Source: Microbaculum sp051390635 (GTDB taxonomy: Bacteria > Pseudomonadota > Alphaproteobacteria > Rhizobiales > Tepidamorphaceae). Taken from it: 64,000 nt of DNA. Position numbers and translations under genes: made by a program. The notes beneath the pieces are model-generated. The model had not been told where the DNA came from, did no database searches, and saw nothing but the letters and a program-made list of their open reading frames with translations. The DNA lies in assembly GCF_051390635.1 (NCBI RefSeq), contig NZ_JBPODT010000001.1, forward strand, positions 868,001 through 932,000, read 5' to 3'. Shown here piece after piece: positions 16,131 to 24,574 of this stretch (positions are counted from its first letter, which is position 1; each line of letters begins with the position of its first letter).

Positions 16131-17286
16131 TCCCTGCCGCAAGCAGGCGTCTGGCGATCATGTGATCCGCCGCACGATTGAGTGAATCGACCGCCACAAG
16201 ACGCGGCCCTGTGAAGTGCCAGACCGAAAACTCAGCGACCTCCGGCTCGCCGGATAGCACCCATCGATCCGCTCCGATGGACAGACCAGCTATCTGCAGC
16301 TTGGTATCGCCCAGGTCCGACCAGAACCAGGGCACCTCCGAATAGGGAGCGGGCCGCCCCACGATGGTGCGCGCTGCATGACGCGCCTGGTCATTCGCGT
16401 TCTGCACCGACTCCAGTCGGACTGAGCGCTGGGCGTGCGCATGGTGATACCGGGCCACGTCGCCTATCGCCAGGATGTGGGGATCCGAACTGCGCAAGGC
16501 CTCGTCCACGACGATGCCGTCGTCGGTGCGAAGGCCTGCCACCGCTCCCAGTTCGCTGTTCGGCACGACGCCCGTCCCGAGGATGACGAGATCGACATGC
16601 AAGCGCGTTCCGTCCGACAGGCGTATGTTGCGGACATGACCGCTGTCGCCCTCCATCGCCGACACGTGACAACGCGTGCGCACATCGAGACTTGAAGCGT
16701 TCGCCCGAGCCATAAGGCAAGAAGACACGGACGGCGCGACGGAACGCCCGAGCACACGGTCGCTCATCTCGAACACCGTCACGGCCCGACCCAGCGCTGA
16801 AAGCGTGTGAGCGATCTCCATGCCGATGAAGCCTCCACCGATCACGGCAACCGCGTTGGCGTCCACCAGGGCCTCGCGAATGACGCCGGCGTCCGCGAAA
16901 CACCGCAGCGGCAGAACCCCTTGGAGATCCACGCCCGGAAGCGGCGGCACGCGCGGCCGCGCGCCGGTGGCAAGAACAAGATGGCCAAAGGGAATTGTCC
17001 TGCCATCGCTCAACCGGACGCGGCTTTCCGGGCGTTCGATCGCATCGACGCGCACGCCGAGTTCAAGGTCGATGGTCTTGTCGCGATAGAAGGCCGCTGG
17101 CCGCAGCATCTGGGCGGCAGGCTCCGCGGCCTTCAAAAACGTCTTCGACAGCGGGGGCTTGTGGTAGGGCAGCTCATTCTCGTCGCTTACGAGCACGACC
17201 CGCCCGTCATAGCCCTCCTGTCGAAGGCTCGCCGCGAGCTGCGAGGCTCCGTGCCCGCCTCCCACGATGACAACGCCGGCACTCAT
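16063..17286 (-). CDS. FAD-dependent ferredoxin:NAD(P)+ reductase (putidaredoxin/rhodocoxin reductase type)
   Basis: A 407-residue flavoprotein with the two Rossmann motifs of the class I P450 reductases: FAD-binding VVIVGGGHGASQLA (residues 5-18) and NAD-binding VAVIGGGFIGMEIAHTL mid-protein. It also has LVLATGARPR, a HILAIGDVARY FAD motif, and a C-terminal dimerisation domain containing PWFWSDLGDTKLQIAGL. It passes electrons from NAD(P)H to a 2Fe-2S ferredoxin; the matching ferredoxin is at 34742 and the P450 at 28133. It follows the thiolase stop by six bases with little ribosome-binding site, implying coupled translation. A partial copy of its 3' end is found at 7457-7562. Confidence 0.93.
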   Translation of the reverse strand: MSAGVVIVGGGHGASQLAASLRQEGYDGRVVLVSDENELPYHKPPLSKTFLKAAEPAAQMLRPAAFYRDKTIDLELGVRVDAIERPESRVRLSDGRTIPFGHLVLATGARPRVPPLPGVDLQGVLPLRCFADAGVIREALVDANAVAVIGGGFIGMEIAHTLSALGRAVTVFEMSDRVLGRSVAPSVSSCLMARANASSLDVRTRCHVSAMEGDSGHVRNIRLSDGTRLHVDLVILGTGVVPNSELGAVAGLRTDDGIVVDEALRSSDPHILAIGDVARYHHAHAQRSVRLESVQNANDQARHAARTIVGRPAPYSEVPWFWSDLGDTKLQIAGLSIGADRWVLSGEPEVAEFSVWHFTGPRLVAVDSLNRAADHMIARRLLAAGISPAEEDIHAGKDRLKELAAGN

Positions 17287-17292
17287 TTGCGT

Positions 17293-18558
17293 CTAGGCTT
17301 GCGACTGCGCTTCCAGGATAACGACCGAGCAAGCGGCCTCATCGAAGCCGATAACACCCCCGCCGTTTTCCGCAAGCGCGACGCGGGCTTCGGGGGCCTG
17401 CCTGGGGCCGGCCTCCCGCCTGAGCTGCAGCGCAAGTTCGTAAATCATCGACAGGCCTGTCGCCCCGACAGGATGCCCTTTCGAAACGAGCCCGCCCGAC
17501 AGGTTGATTGGCAGGCGGCCGCCCAGCGCGGAGTGCCCTTCCTCCACGAAGGCACCGCCCTTCCCTTCCTCGGCAAATCCCAGCATCTCCGACTGGTAGA
17601 TTTCGCAGAACGAAGTGGCGTCGTGCACCTCGGCGACGTCGATGTCCGATGGCTTGAGGCCTGACATCGCATAGGCCTTTTCGGCTGCGATCCTTGATAG
17701 TCCCGGCTCCGACGGACTGCGATATTTGCCGCCGGTCAAAACACTCGCCGCGATGCGGATCGCCCTTTTCTGCACGTCAGGCGGCAGCTGACGCAGATAC
17801 TCCTCCGAGCACACCAGGGCCGCCGCAGCGCCATCTCCAACAGGCGAGCACATCGCCCGCGTGATCGGAAACGAGATCGGGCGATCGTTGAGCGCGTCCT
17901 CGACGGACACCTCGAATTGATATTGCGCCTTCGGATTCAGCGAGCCCTGCTGATGGTTCTTGGAGGCCGCGACCGCGATTTGCCGCTGCGTCGTCCCGTA
18001 GCGCTTCATATGCCACGCCGCCTGCATGGCATAGGTGTCCATGAAGACCGTGCCAGAGCCGGCTGAAAACGGTTTTCCGGCCTCATCACCACGTCGGGTG
18101 TAGTAGCTTTGCCACTCCTCGGTGTCGAACTGGTCGATACCGCCCTCGAAGATCTCTTTGGTCTTCTCGGGGTCATCTGGAAAAAAGGTCTTTTCGACGC
18201 CAATGGCCAAGGACAGGTCCGCCTGGCCGGAGGCGATATCCTTGAACGCGCCGTTGAGCGCCATCGATCCGGTGGCGCAGCCGCCCTCCACGTTGATCAT
18301 CCCCACGCGCTCGGGGAACCGACCATCGCGCACGAGCGGTGTGAAGCACACTTGGCCGCGAATGTTGCGCTGGCCGAATGTTCCCATCCCGCAATTGCCG
18401 AACCACGCGAAATCGATGTCTCGTCCGCTTTCCATGCCCGCGTCGGCCAACACGTCCTCATAGGCTTCCCGCGTCAGGTCCTTGAATGAGTCCTGCGGCC
18501 GCTTGCCGAATGTCGTGCATGCGGTTCCGATTATGAAGACATTGCGCAATTCACACAT
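17293..18558 (-). CDS. Thiolase-family acyltransferase, SCP-x/lipid-transfer type
   Basis: A 421-residue thiolase-fold protein. The nucleophile is Cys94 in EGGCATGSMAL, HDATSF occurs where SCP-x thiolases have an HDxF motif, and GHPVGATG carries the catalytic His. It resembles sterol-carrier-type thiolases that act on branched or cyclic beta-ketoacyl-CoAs, more than acetoacetyl-CoA thiolases. The annotated ATG at 18556-18558 is immediately preceded by GAGGG, which is too close; a TTG three codons later (codon 4) has better spacing, so the true start may be there. It is first in a two-gene operon with the ferredoxin reductase and divergent from a TRAP system, with two operator copies between. 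Confidence 0.88.
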   Translation of the reverse strand: MCELRNVFIIGTACTTFGKRPQDSFKDLTREAYEDVLADAGMESGRDIDFAWFGNCGMGTFGQRNIRGQVCFTPLVRDGRFPERVGMINVEGGCATGSMALNGAFKDIASGQADLSLAIGVEKTFFPDDPEKTKEIFEGGIDQFDTEEWQSYYTRRGDEAGKPFSAGSGTVFMDTYAMQAAWHMKRYGTTQRQIAVAASKNHQQGSLNPKAQYQFEVSVEDALNDRPISFPITRAMCSPVGDGAAAALVCSEEYLRQLPPDVQKRAIRIAASVLTGGKYRSPSEPGLSRIAAEKAYAMSGLKPSDIDVAEVHDATSFCEIYQSEMLGFAEEGKGGAFVEEGHSALGGRLPINLSGGLVSKGHPVGATGLSMIYELALQLRREAGPRQAPEARVALAENGGGVIGFDEAACSVVILEAQSQA

Positions 18559-18616
18559 CCCTCAGCGACGAAGCCGAGCCACGCTACCACCCTTCCCCGG
18601 CCCACTCAACAAAAAA

Positions 18617-18630
18617 CAAACGACTGTTTG
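18617..18630. promoter_or_regulatory. Operator copy A, CAAAC-N4-GTTTG
   Basis: CAAAC GACT GTTTG, a perfect 5+5 inverted repeat, lies 59 bases upstream of the thiolase start. The half-site pattern resembles published PsrA-type TetR operators. It is one of five related sites in 18.6-35.1 kb. Confidence 0.7.
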
Positions 18631-18649
18631 GCATATGCCGTACGAAGGC

Positions 18650-18678
18650 TTGACGTTTCAGCAAACAGTTGTTTGTTT
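18650..18678 (+). promoter_or_regulatory. Candidate promoter of the TRAP-ligase-SDR operon
   Basis: TTGACG (18650-18655) is followed after 17 bases by TTGTTT (18673-18678). The -10 is poor, but operator copy B sits exactly in the spacer and -10, the usual place for a repressor site. Confidence 0.4.
18662..18675. promoter_or_regulatory. Operator copy B, CAAAC-N4-GTTTG
   Basis: CAAAC AGTT GTTTG, a perfect inverted repeat, is centred 45 bases from copy A and 49 bases ahead of the TRAP binding-protein start. The two sites could control both divergent operons. Confidence 0.7.
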
Positions 18679-18723
18679 AGCGGCTTCGCAGCGTCTACGC
18701 TGATCGCGTTCGGGGAGGAAACC

Positions 18724-19755
18724 ATGAAGCTACACATAATGGCACTCACTGCTTGTCTGGCGTACACGGCGGCAACAGCGAACGCGCAGGAGTATCCGGA
18801 TCTTGACCTTCGCCTCGCGCATCCGCTGCCGGAAACGTGGCCCGGTGTGGAATGGGACAAGTGGTGGGCCGAGCAGGTCACCGAGCGCAGCGGCGGCAAA
18901 ATCAAGATCGAGATCTTCTGGGCGGGCCAGATCGGCGGCATAACGGAAATCAAATCTCTGGTATCGAGCGGCGCGATCGACCTCGGCGTCTTTGCGCAGG
19001 CCGTTCATGCCGAGGAGATTCCGCTGACGGCCTCGTCGGCTGGGCTGCTCAATCGCGTTTCGGCAAATCCCGCGACCGCGAACACACTGGCTGGCAAGAT
19101 GTATTCCTCGGAGCCTGTCCAGGAAGAGTTGGCGGCGAATGGGCTTCAGATCCTCAAATGGACGGTTCCCTCGCCCTACACCCTCCAGTGCAACAAGGCG
19201 ATAAACACCACGGCCGATCTTCGCGGGCTGAAGGTACGCGCGGTCGGCGGCGCCTATGTGCCGATCTGGATGGAGAGCTACGGCATGGTCCCCACGATGG
19301 TCCAGGCACCGGAAGTGCGCGAAGGTCTCCTGCGGGGCACGCTGGACTGCAACTTTGGCCCGATCGAGATGGCGACGTTCGCCAATCTGGAAGACTCCGC
19401 ACCGTACTGGTCCGACATCAACACCGGCAGCTTCACGACCTTCCAGCTCTATGCGAACCGCAACAGTTGGGAAGCTTGGCCGGAATCGGTCCGCACCCTC
19501 ATGACCGACGTCGCGCAAGAGGCGATGGAACGCGATCAGGACGCACTGGAGCAGGTTTCGCAGAAGGCCGTGGACGACTACACGGCCGCTGGCGGCAAGT
19601 TGATCGAGCTTTCCGACATGGACGCCTTTGAAGCGGCATCGCCGGACATGATCGCTGTTTGGGAAGAGCGGATGACAGCCACCGGTCACGGCGATGCGGT
19701 CGGCCAGCTCATCGGCTTCCAGCGCGAGGCGGCCCAATCGTTCGATCGGGACTGA
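18724..19755 (+). CDS. dctP: TRAP transporter solute-binding protein, DctP family
   Basis: A 343-residue exported TRAP binding protein. The signal peptide (about residues 1-22) ends TANAQEY; the mature part starts LDLRLAHPLPETWPGVEWDKWW. A central DLRGLKVRAVGGAY element corresponds to the family's ligand-binding loop containing a carboxylate-contacting Arg. GGGGAGG is placed correctly before the ATG. It is first gene of a run with DctQ, DctM, an acyl-CoA ligase and an SDR, so the imported solute is probably an acid that is CoA-activated next. It is likely controlled by operator copies A and B. Confidence 0.92.
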   Translation: MKLHIMALTACLAYTAATANAQEYPDLDLRLAHPLPETWPGVEWDKWWAEQVTERSGGKIKIEIFWAGQIGGITEIKSLVSSGAIDLGVFAQAVHAEEIPLTASSAGLLNRVSANPATANTLAGKMYSSEPVQEELAANGLQILKWTVPSPYTLQCNKAINTTADLRGLKVRAVGGAYVPIWMESYGMVPTMVQAPEVREGLLRGTLDCNFGPIEMATFANLEDSAPYWSDINTGSFTTFQLYANRNSWEAWPESVRTLMTDVAQEAMERDQDALEQVSQKAVDDYTAAGGKLIELSDMDAFEAASPDMIAVWEERMTATGHGDAVGQLIGFQREAAQSFDRD

Positions 19756-19824
19756 TCCGCCAGTGCGAACCCGTATGGCCGCCGCCCGACAGCCAACATC
19801 CACCGGCAACGTGCAGAATCGCAA

Positions 19825-20310
19825 ATGTTGGAAAAGCTGACTGTCGGTCTCAGCGCACTCGCGCTTGCCCTTGTCATGATTGTCGGGGTCGCGGACATCG
19901 TCCTCGGCGAACTCTTCGGCTATCACCTGGCGTTCAAGGTCGATATGTCCGGAACGATGACGGCGGCGGCCATCTTTCTCACATGGCCACTGGTGCAGCG
20001 GAACAACGAGCACATCGCCGTCGATCTGTTCCAGGCTTGGCGTCCGCGCGGGTTTAAGAAGGTCGAGCGCATCCTCGTGGCCGTCACCGGAGCGATCTTC
20101 TTCGGCCTGCTGTTCTACGGCGCGGCAAGCCTCGCTCGTGACAGCATTGCCATCATGGAGCGCTCGGCGGCAACCCTCGGCTACCCGATCTGGCCGGCCA
20201 AGCTTGCCTGCGCCTTCGGCGCGCTGCTCGCCTTGCTCGTCACCATACGCCAGTCCTTCACTGCACTGTTCGGCAAGGCACCAACGGCCGCCGGGAAAAG
20301 CGACGCATGA
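19825..20310 (+). CDS. dctQ: TRAP transporter small permease, DctQ family
   Basis: A 161-residue protein with four hydrophobic segments (about residues 8-30, 42-58, 82-104 and 122-145), the family standard. It carries the DctQ landmark QRNNEHIAVDLF. The ribosome-binding site is weak and the gene is 69 bases after the binding protein. Its last four bases overlap the dctM start (ATGA). DctQ stabilises the large permease and forms the small membrane subunit. Confidence 0.9.
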   Translation: MLEKLTVGLSALALALVMIVGVADIVLGELFGYHLAFKVDMSGTMTAAAIFLTWPLVQRNNEHIAVDLFQAWRPRGFKKVERILVAVTGAIFFGLLFYGAASLARDSIAIMERSAATLGYPIWPAKLACAFGALLALLVTIRQSFTALFGKAPTAAGKSDA

Positions 20311-21611
20311 GCGGCCTCGAAAGCGGTCTCCTCGCATTCGGCGTCCTGCTGATGCTTCTCTTTGCCGGCGTGCCCGTGGCCTTCGCCATGGCAGTCGTAG
20401 CGGCTGCCGGTATCTGGCTTACCATCGGCACAACCTTCCTGCTGACGACCTTCACGACCACGCCCTATGCCGTGACGGCCGACTACACCTTTGTCGTCGT
20501 GCCGATGTTCGTGCTGATGGGCGGCATTGCGGGACGTGCCGGCTTCATCAGCGATCTCTACACGGCCGCGCACATGATGCTGAATCGGCTCAAGGGCAGC
20601 CTGCTGATGGCGACGATTGTGGCACAGGCGGGCTTCGCGGCGGCCTCTGGCTCCACCGTCGTGGCGTCGAGCGTTTTCACGCGCATGGCTTTGCCGGAGA
20701 TGCTGCGCTTTGGCTACAAAGGTGGGGTGGCAGGAGGTTGCATCGCAGCGGCCGGCACGCTCGCGGGCCTGATCCCGCCGTCGATCGCGATGGTGCTGTT
20801 CGCGATGCTGACGACCCAGCCTGTCGGCGAACTGCTGATCGCGGGTCTCATTCCCGGTGTCATCACCGCGCTTGCCTACATGATCGGCCTTTGGGTTTGC
20901 CTGTCCATATGGCCCGACTGGGCGCCGGCCGCGACGCTGAAGGTGACCTGGCGCGAGCGTGGGCGGGCGCTATCCCGCGTCTGGAGCATCGTTCTTCTGA
21001 TGGCCGCCGTGATGGGCGGAATCTATGCTGGCTATTATCCGCCGTCGGCCGCCGGCGCGGTCGGAGCTGCCGGCGCGCTCACGATCGCGGTCGTCATGCG
21101 GCGCATCCGGCCCGGACAATTCTGGGAGGCGCTCGTCGAGGCGGCGCGCATATCCGCCGTCATCTTCGCAATCGTAATTGCCGGCCTCATTTTCAGTCGG
21201 TTCCTGGTGATCAGCGGCTTCATAGGGGAGCTGCGCACCGTCGTCATCGCCATGGACGTGAGCCCGCTGGGCTTCATGCTGGTGACGATCCTGCTGTTCC
21301 TCGTCCTCGGCATGTTCATCGATTCCGTATCGCTGCTGGTGATCGCCGTGCCGTTCCTCTATCCGATCTCGCAGGCACTCGACATAAACCCGTTCTGGTA
21401 TGCGGTGCTCGTGGTGAAGCTGATCGAAATCGCAGCAATCACGCCGCCGGTGGGTCTCAACCTGTTTGCCGTTCTCGCGGCAGCGGACGGCCGCCTCAAG
21501 GCGATCGAGCTTTTCCGCGGCGTCGTCCCGTTCGTCATAATTGAAAGTCTCGTGCTGGCTCTCCTGATCACGGTTCCCGCACTGTCGACCTGGTTGCCCT
21601 CGAAGATGTGA
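20307..21611 (+). CDS. dctM: TRAP transporter large permease, DctM family
   Basis: A 434-residue polytopic membrane protein of normal DctM length. Family features visible are LMLLFAGVPVAFAMAV at the N-terminus, ASGSTVVASSVFTRMALPEM, AGTLAGLIPPSIAMVLFAMLT, and the C-terminal IEIAAITPPVGLNLFAV. It couples solute uptake to an ion gradient (family knowledge). It starts inside the dctQ stop codon and is followed after 10 bases by the acyl-CoA ligase. Confidence 0.94.
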   Translation: MSGLESGLLAFGVLLMLLFAGVPVAFAMAVVAAAGIWLTIGTTFLLTTFTTTPYAVTADYTFVVVPMFVLMGGIAGRAGFISDLYTAAHMMLNRLKGSLLMATIVAQAGFAAASGSTVVASSVFTRMALPEMLRFGYKGGVAGGCIAAAGTLAGLIPPSIAMVLFAMLTTQPVGELLIAGLIPGVITALAYMIGLWVCLSIWPDWAPAATLKVTWRERGRALSRVWSIVLLMAAVMGGIYAGYYPPSAAGAVGAAGALTIAVVMRRIRPGQFWEALVEAARISAVIFAIVIAGLIFSRFLVISGFIGELRTVVIAMDVSPLGFMLVTILLFLVLGMFIDSVSLLVIAVPFLYPISQALDINPFWYAVLVVKLIEIAAITPPVGLNLFAVLAAADGRLKAIELFRGVVPFVIIESLVLALLITVPALSTWLPSKM

Positions 21612-21621
21612 GGAGATTTCG

Positions 21622-23205
21622 ATGACCACGCTGTTGGACCAGCCATTCGTGAACATCAGCGACATGATCGCCCAGCATGGGCGTTTCAAGCGGTCGCGAC
21701 CGGCGGTCGTCTGCGGAGGGGAAACCCGCACATGGGGCGCGTTCGACGCCAATGTCAGCCGTGTGGCAAACCGGCTTATCGCCGATGGCATCGGCAAGGC
21801 CGATCGCGTCGCTGTGCTGATGGAAAACTCCATCGAGATGCTCGAGGTCATGTTCGGGGCTGTGCGCGCCGGCGCCTGCGTGGTCCCGCTATCCGGCCTT
21901 CTCACCGCAGACCAGCTTGCCGGCCTGGTCATCGACAGCCGCGCCTCCATGGTGTTCGCATCAGCCGGCTTTGCCGAACGCGTAGACGCCGTTCGCGGGC
22001 GTCTATCCAACGTTGCCCCTTCACGCTTCGTCTCGATAGGGTTCGAAGGCGACAGCTGGACCGCGCTTACCAGTTACACCGCCGATGCATCGACGGCGTT
22101 TCCAGGCATCCGTCACGAGCCGGGCGACGACTTCAACGTGATCTATTCGTCCGGCACGACAGGCATTCCCAAGGGGATCGTGCAGACCCATTCGGCACGG
22201 CTCCATTTCGCGTTTTCCAATGCAATAGACCTTGGCATCGGCTCGACCAGCCGGACGCTTACGACCACGTCGCTCTATTCCAACGGCACCTGGATCGTGA
22301 TGCTGCCGACGCTCTTTGCCGGCGGCACGTTGCACGTGATGTCCGGTTTCAGCCCCTCGGAATTCCTTCGGATCGTGGAGCGAGAACGCATCACGCACAG
22401 CTTCATGGTTCCATCGCAGTTCATCTCGATACTGGATGAGCCGAGCCTTGACGCAACCGATACATCCAGCCTGCAGACGGTCCTGTGTGCGGGGTCGCCC
22501 TTGCGCCGGGATATCAAGCGAAAGGTCTTGGCGCGTCTCACGCCGGGCCTTTACGAGTTGTACGGTTTTTCGGAGGGCTTCGCGGCAATCCTCAAGCCCC
22601 ACGAGCACGCCCACAAATTCGAGACCGTCGGCACGCCGGTCATCGGCTTCGACGTGAGGATCATCGACGACAACGGCGTGGAATGCCCGCCCGGCACGCC
22701 TGGCGAGATCGTCGGCTACGGGGCGGGAATGCTATGCGAGTACAACGCCCAGCCCCAGCTCACAGCGGACCTGATTTGGCGCGACGGGCACGACCGCACC
22801 TATATCCGGTCGGGAGACGTCGGCGTGCTCGATGAGGACGGCTATCTTACCATTCTCGACCGCAAGAAGGACATGATCATATCCGGCGGCTTCAACGTCT
22901 TTCCAACCGACGTCGAGGCGATCGTGGGCGAGCATCCTGACGTCTCGGACGTTACGGTGATCGGAATTCCGCACGAGAAATGGGGTGAAACATGCCTCGC
23001 CCTGGTGGTTCCGAAGACCGGCGCAAGCGCCAACGAAGAGGCAATCCGCGAATGGGCCAACGAACGCCTGGCTCGCTACCAGCGGCTGGCCTCGGTCGAG
23101 TTCCGCGATGACTTCCCGCGCAACGCGCTGGGAAAGGTGCTGAAGCGGCAACTTCGCGCCCCCTACTGGCAAGACGCCGAAGCGGAGCAGCATCATGCGC
23201 CTTGA
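21622..23205 (+). CDS. AMP-forming acyl-CoA synthetase (ligase 1)
   Basis: A 527-residue ANL-superfamily enzyme. The ATP-binding loop is YSSGTTGIPKGIVQTH, the A5-type motif is YELYGFSEG, the hinge region is YIRSGDVGVLDEDGYL with LDRKKDMIISGGFNVFP, and the C-terminal catalytic Lys is in RNALGKVLKRQL. It converts a carboxylic acid, ATP and CoA to acyl-CoA. Resemblance is to medium-chain or aryl/terpenoid acid ligases; the substrate cannot be read from sequence. GGAG six bases before the ATG. The last 11 bases overlap the SDR gene. Confidence 0.92.
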   Translation: MTTLLDQPFVNISDMIAQHGRFKRSRPAVVCGGETRTWGAFDANVSRVANRLIADGIGKADRVAVLMENSIEMLEVMFGAVRAGACVVPLSGLLTADQLAGLVIDSRASMVFASAGFAERVDAVRGRLSNVAPSRFVSIGFEGDSWTALTSYTADASTAFPGIRHEPGDDFNVIYSSGTTGIPKGIVQTHSARLHFAFSNAIDLGIGSTSRTLTTTSLYSNGTWIVMLPTLFAGGTLHVMSGFSPSEFLRIVERERITHSFMVPSQFISILDEPSLDATDTSSLQTVLCAGSPLRRDIKRKVLARLTPGLYELYGFSEGFAAILKPHEHAHKFETVGTPVIGFDVRIIDDNGVECPPGTPGEIVGYGAGMLCEYNAQPQLTADLIWRDGHDRTYIRSGDVGVLDEDGYLTILDRKKDMIISGGFNVFPTDVEAIVGEHPDVSDVTVIGIPHEKWGETCLALVVPKTGASANEEAIREWANERLARYQRLASVEFRDDFPRNALGKVLKRQLRAPYWQDAEAEQHHAP

Positions 23206-23950
23206 GGGCCAGGCGGCCTTCGTCACCGGAGGTGGATCCGGGCTCGGCGCCGCCGTATGCCGCCGGTTTGCACGAGAGGGCGCACGCGTAGCCGTAGTCG
23301 ATCGGGATCCAGCCCTGGCGGCCGCCATCGCCGACGAGATTGGCGGGCTTGCGATCGAAGCGGACGTCGCCGATGCCGCGCAGATGGAGCAGGCTTTCGC
23401 CGCAGCCACGTCGCTCGGACCTCTACGCGCCTGCGTGGCTTGCGCCGGCGTCGGTCCGTCGAGGAAAATCCTCTCGCGCGAGCGCAAGCCGATGCCGCTC
23501 TCGGATTTTCAGCGCGTCATAGACATCAACCTCAACGGAACCTTCAACACCCTGCGGCTGGGCGCGGCCGCCATGGCGGACCTGGAAGCGATGGAGGATG
23601 GCGAACGCGGCGTTGTCGTGATGACGGCTTCGATCGCGGGCCATGAAGGCCAGGTCGGCCAAGCGGCCTATGCCGCATCCAAGGCCGGCGTTATGGGACT
23701 TGCGCTTCCGGCCGCCCGCGAACTCGCGCGCCATGGCATCCGCGTTGCCGCCGTGGCACCGGGCGTTTTTTCAACCCCCATGTTCGAGACGGTGGAGCCG
23801 GCAATGCGCCAATCGATCGTCAACGGGATACCGTGGCCCAAGCGCGGTGGAGATCCCGAAGAGTTCGCGGACATGGTGGCCTTCATCGTGGCCAATCGGA
23901 TCGTCAACGGCACGACGTTCCGGCTGGACGGTGCCGTTCGTCTCGCTTGA
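23195..23950 (+). CDS. Short-chain dehydrogenase/reductase, HSD10 / 3-hydroxyacyl-CoA dehydrogenase type
   Basis: A 251-residue classical SDR. The NAD-binding motif is TGGGSGLGAAV, an acidic VVDRD after beta2 indicates NAD+ preference, the catalytic Ser is in MTASIAG and the Tyr/Lys pair in YAASK. The overall pattern, including FNTLRLGAAAMA and the PGVFSTPMFE loop, recalls type 10 hydroxysteroid dehydrogenases that oxidise 3-hydroxyacyl-CoAs. It overlaps the upstream ligase by 11 bases, so a role in beta-oxidation of the ligase product is likely. It is the last gene of this operon, convergent with the GST gene. Confidence 0.9.
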   Translation: MRLEGQAAFVTGGGSGLGAAVCRRFAREGARVAVVDRDPALAAAIADEIGGLAIEADVADAAQMEQAFAAATSLGPLRACVACAGVGPSRKILSRERKPMPLSDFQRVIDINLNGTFNTLRLGAAAMADLEAMEDGERGVVVMTASIAGHEGQVGQAAYAASKAGVMGLALPAARELARHGIRVAAVAPGVFSTPMFETVEPAMRQSIVNGIPWPKRGGDPEEFADMVAFIVANRIVNGTTFRLDGAVRLA

Positions 23951-23958
23951 TCCGATCG

Positions 23959-24564
23959 TTATTCTGCATGGTATGGCATGGTCGCGACGAGGGATCCGTG
24001 TCCCCGGCAATCCTCCCGCCATTGCCGCAAAGCCGGCCGGCTGTCCAGAAAATCACGCTCGCGAAACCGGAACACCGCGTAATCGACGGCGACCGCCGTC
24101 GCGATCGAGGCTATGTTGAGCTGGTCATCGAGCCTCGGCGGCAATGTGGCATTCAGTTGATCGAACGCCGAACCGACCGTGCGAAACCGCTTCCGGCCCA
24201 ACGGATTGGCATCGAAATCCGGCGCCGACTTTCTGGTGATGATGATGGCGGCCATGACATCGACGGCACCAAGGGCGATGCCGGCGAGAGACATCATCCG
24301 CCTGTAATCCGATGCCGGATAGAGCGTCGGATCCGGTCGGATCGTCTCCAGGTAGTGCAGGATGATGGATGTTTCCGCCAGGCCCGTCCCGTCATCAAGC
24401 AGCAGGGCTGGTACCCTCTCATGCAAGTTGGCGCCGACGAAGTTGGGCCTGTTGCCCCATGGATCGATGATGTCTTCGCGGATCCGGTCGTCCAGGCCCT
24501 TTTCGAGAATGGCGATGCGCACGATCCGGGCGTAGGGCGATGTCGTGTTGATGAAGAGTTTCAC
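23959..24564 (-). CDS. Glutathione S-transferase family protein
   Basis: A 201-residue GST: a thioredoxin-like N-terminal domain starting MKLFINTTSPYARIVRIAI, where the Ser (about residue 9) is the likely thiol-activating residue, the cis-Pro motif RVPALLLDDGT, the GSH-binding ETSIILHYLE, and a helical C-terminal domain. It lies ten bases downstream of a DctM gene in the same orientation. In catabolic loci GSTs can isomerise, dehalogenate or detoxify reactive intermediates; which applies here is unknown. Confidence 0.88.
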   Translation of the reverse strand: MKLFINTTSPYARIVRIAILEKGLDDRIREDIIDPWGNRPNFVGANLHERVPALLLDDGTGLAETSIILHYLETIRPDPTLYPASDYRRMMSLAGIALGAVDVMAAIIITRKSAPDFDANPLGRKRFRTVGSAFDQLNATLPPRLDDQLNIASIATAVAVDYAVFRFRERDFLDSRPALRQWREDCRGHGSLVATMPYHAE

Positions 24565-24574
24565 GGCGCCCGCC

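Noticed and set aside
18730..20337. A 535-codon open frame on the minus strand
   Set aside because: It is the antisense shadow of dctP and dctQ, with high-GC third-position bias explaining the lack of stops.
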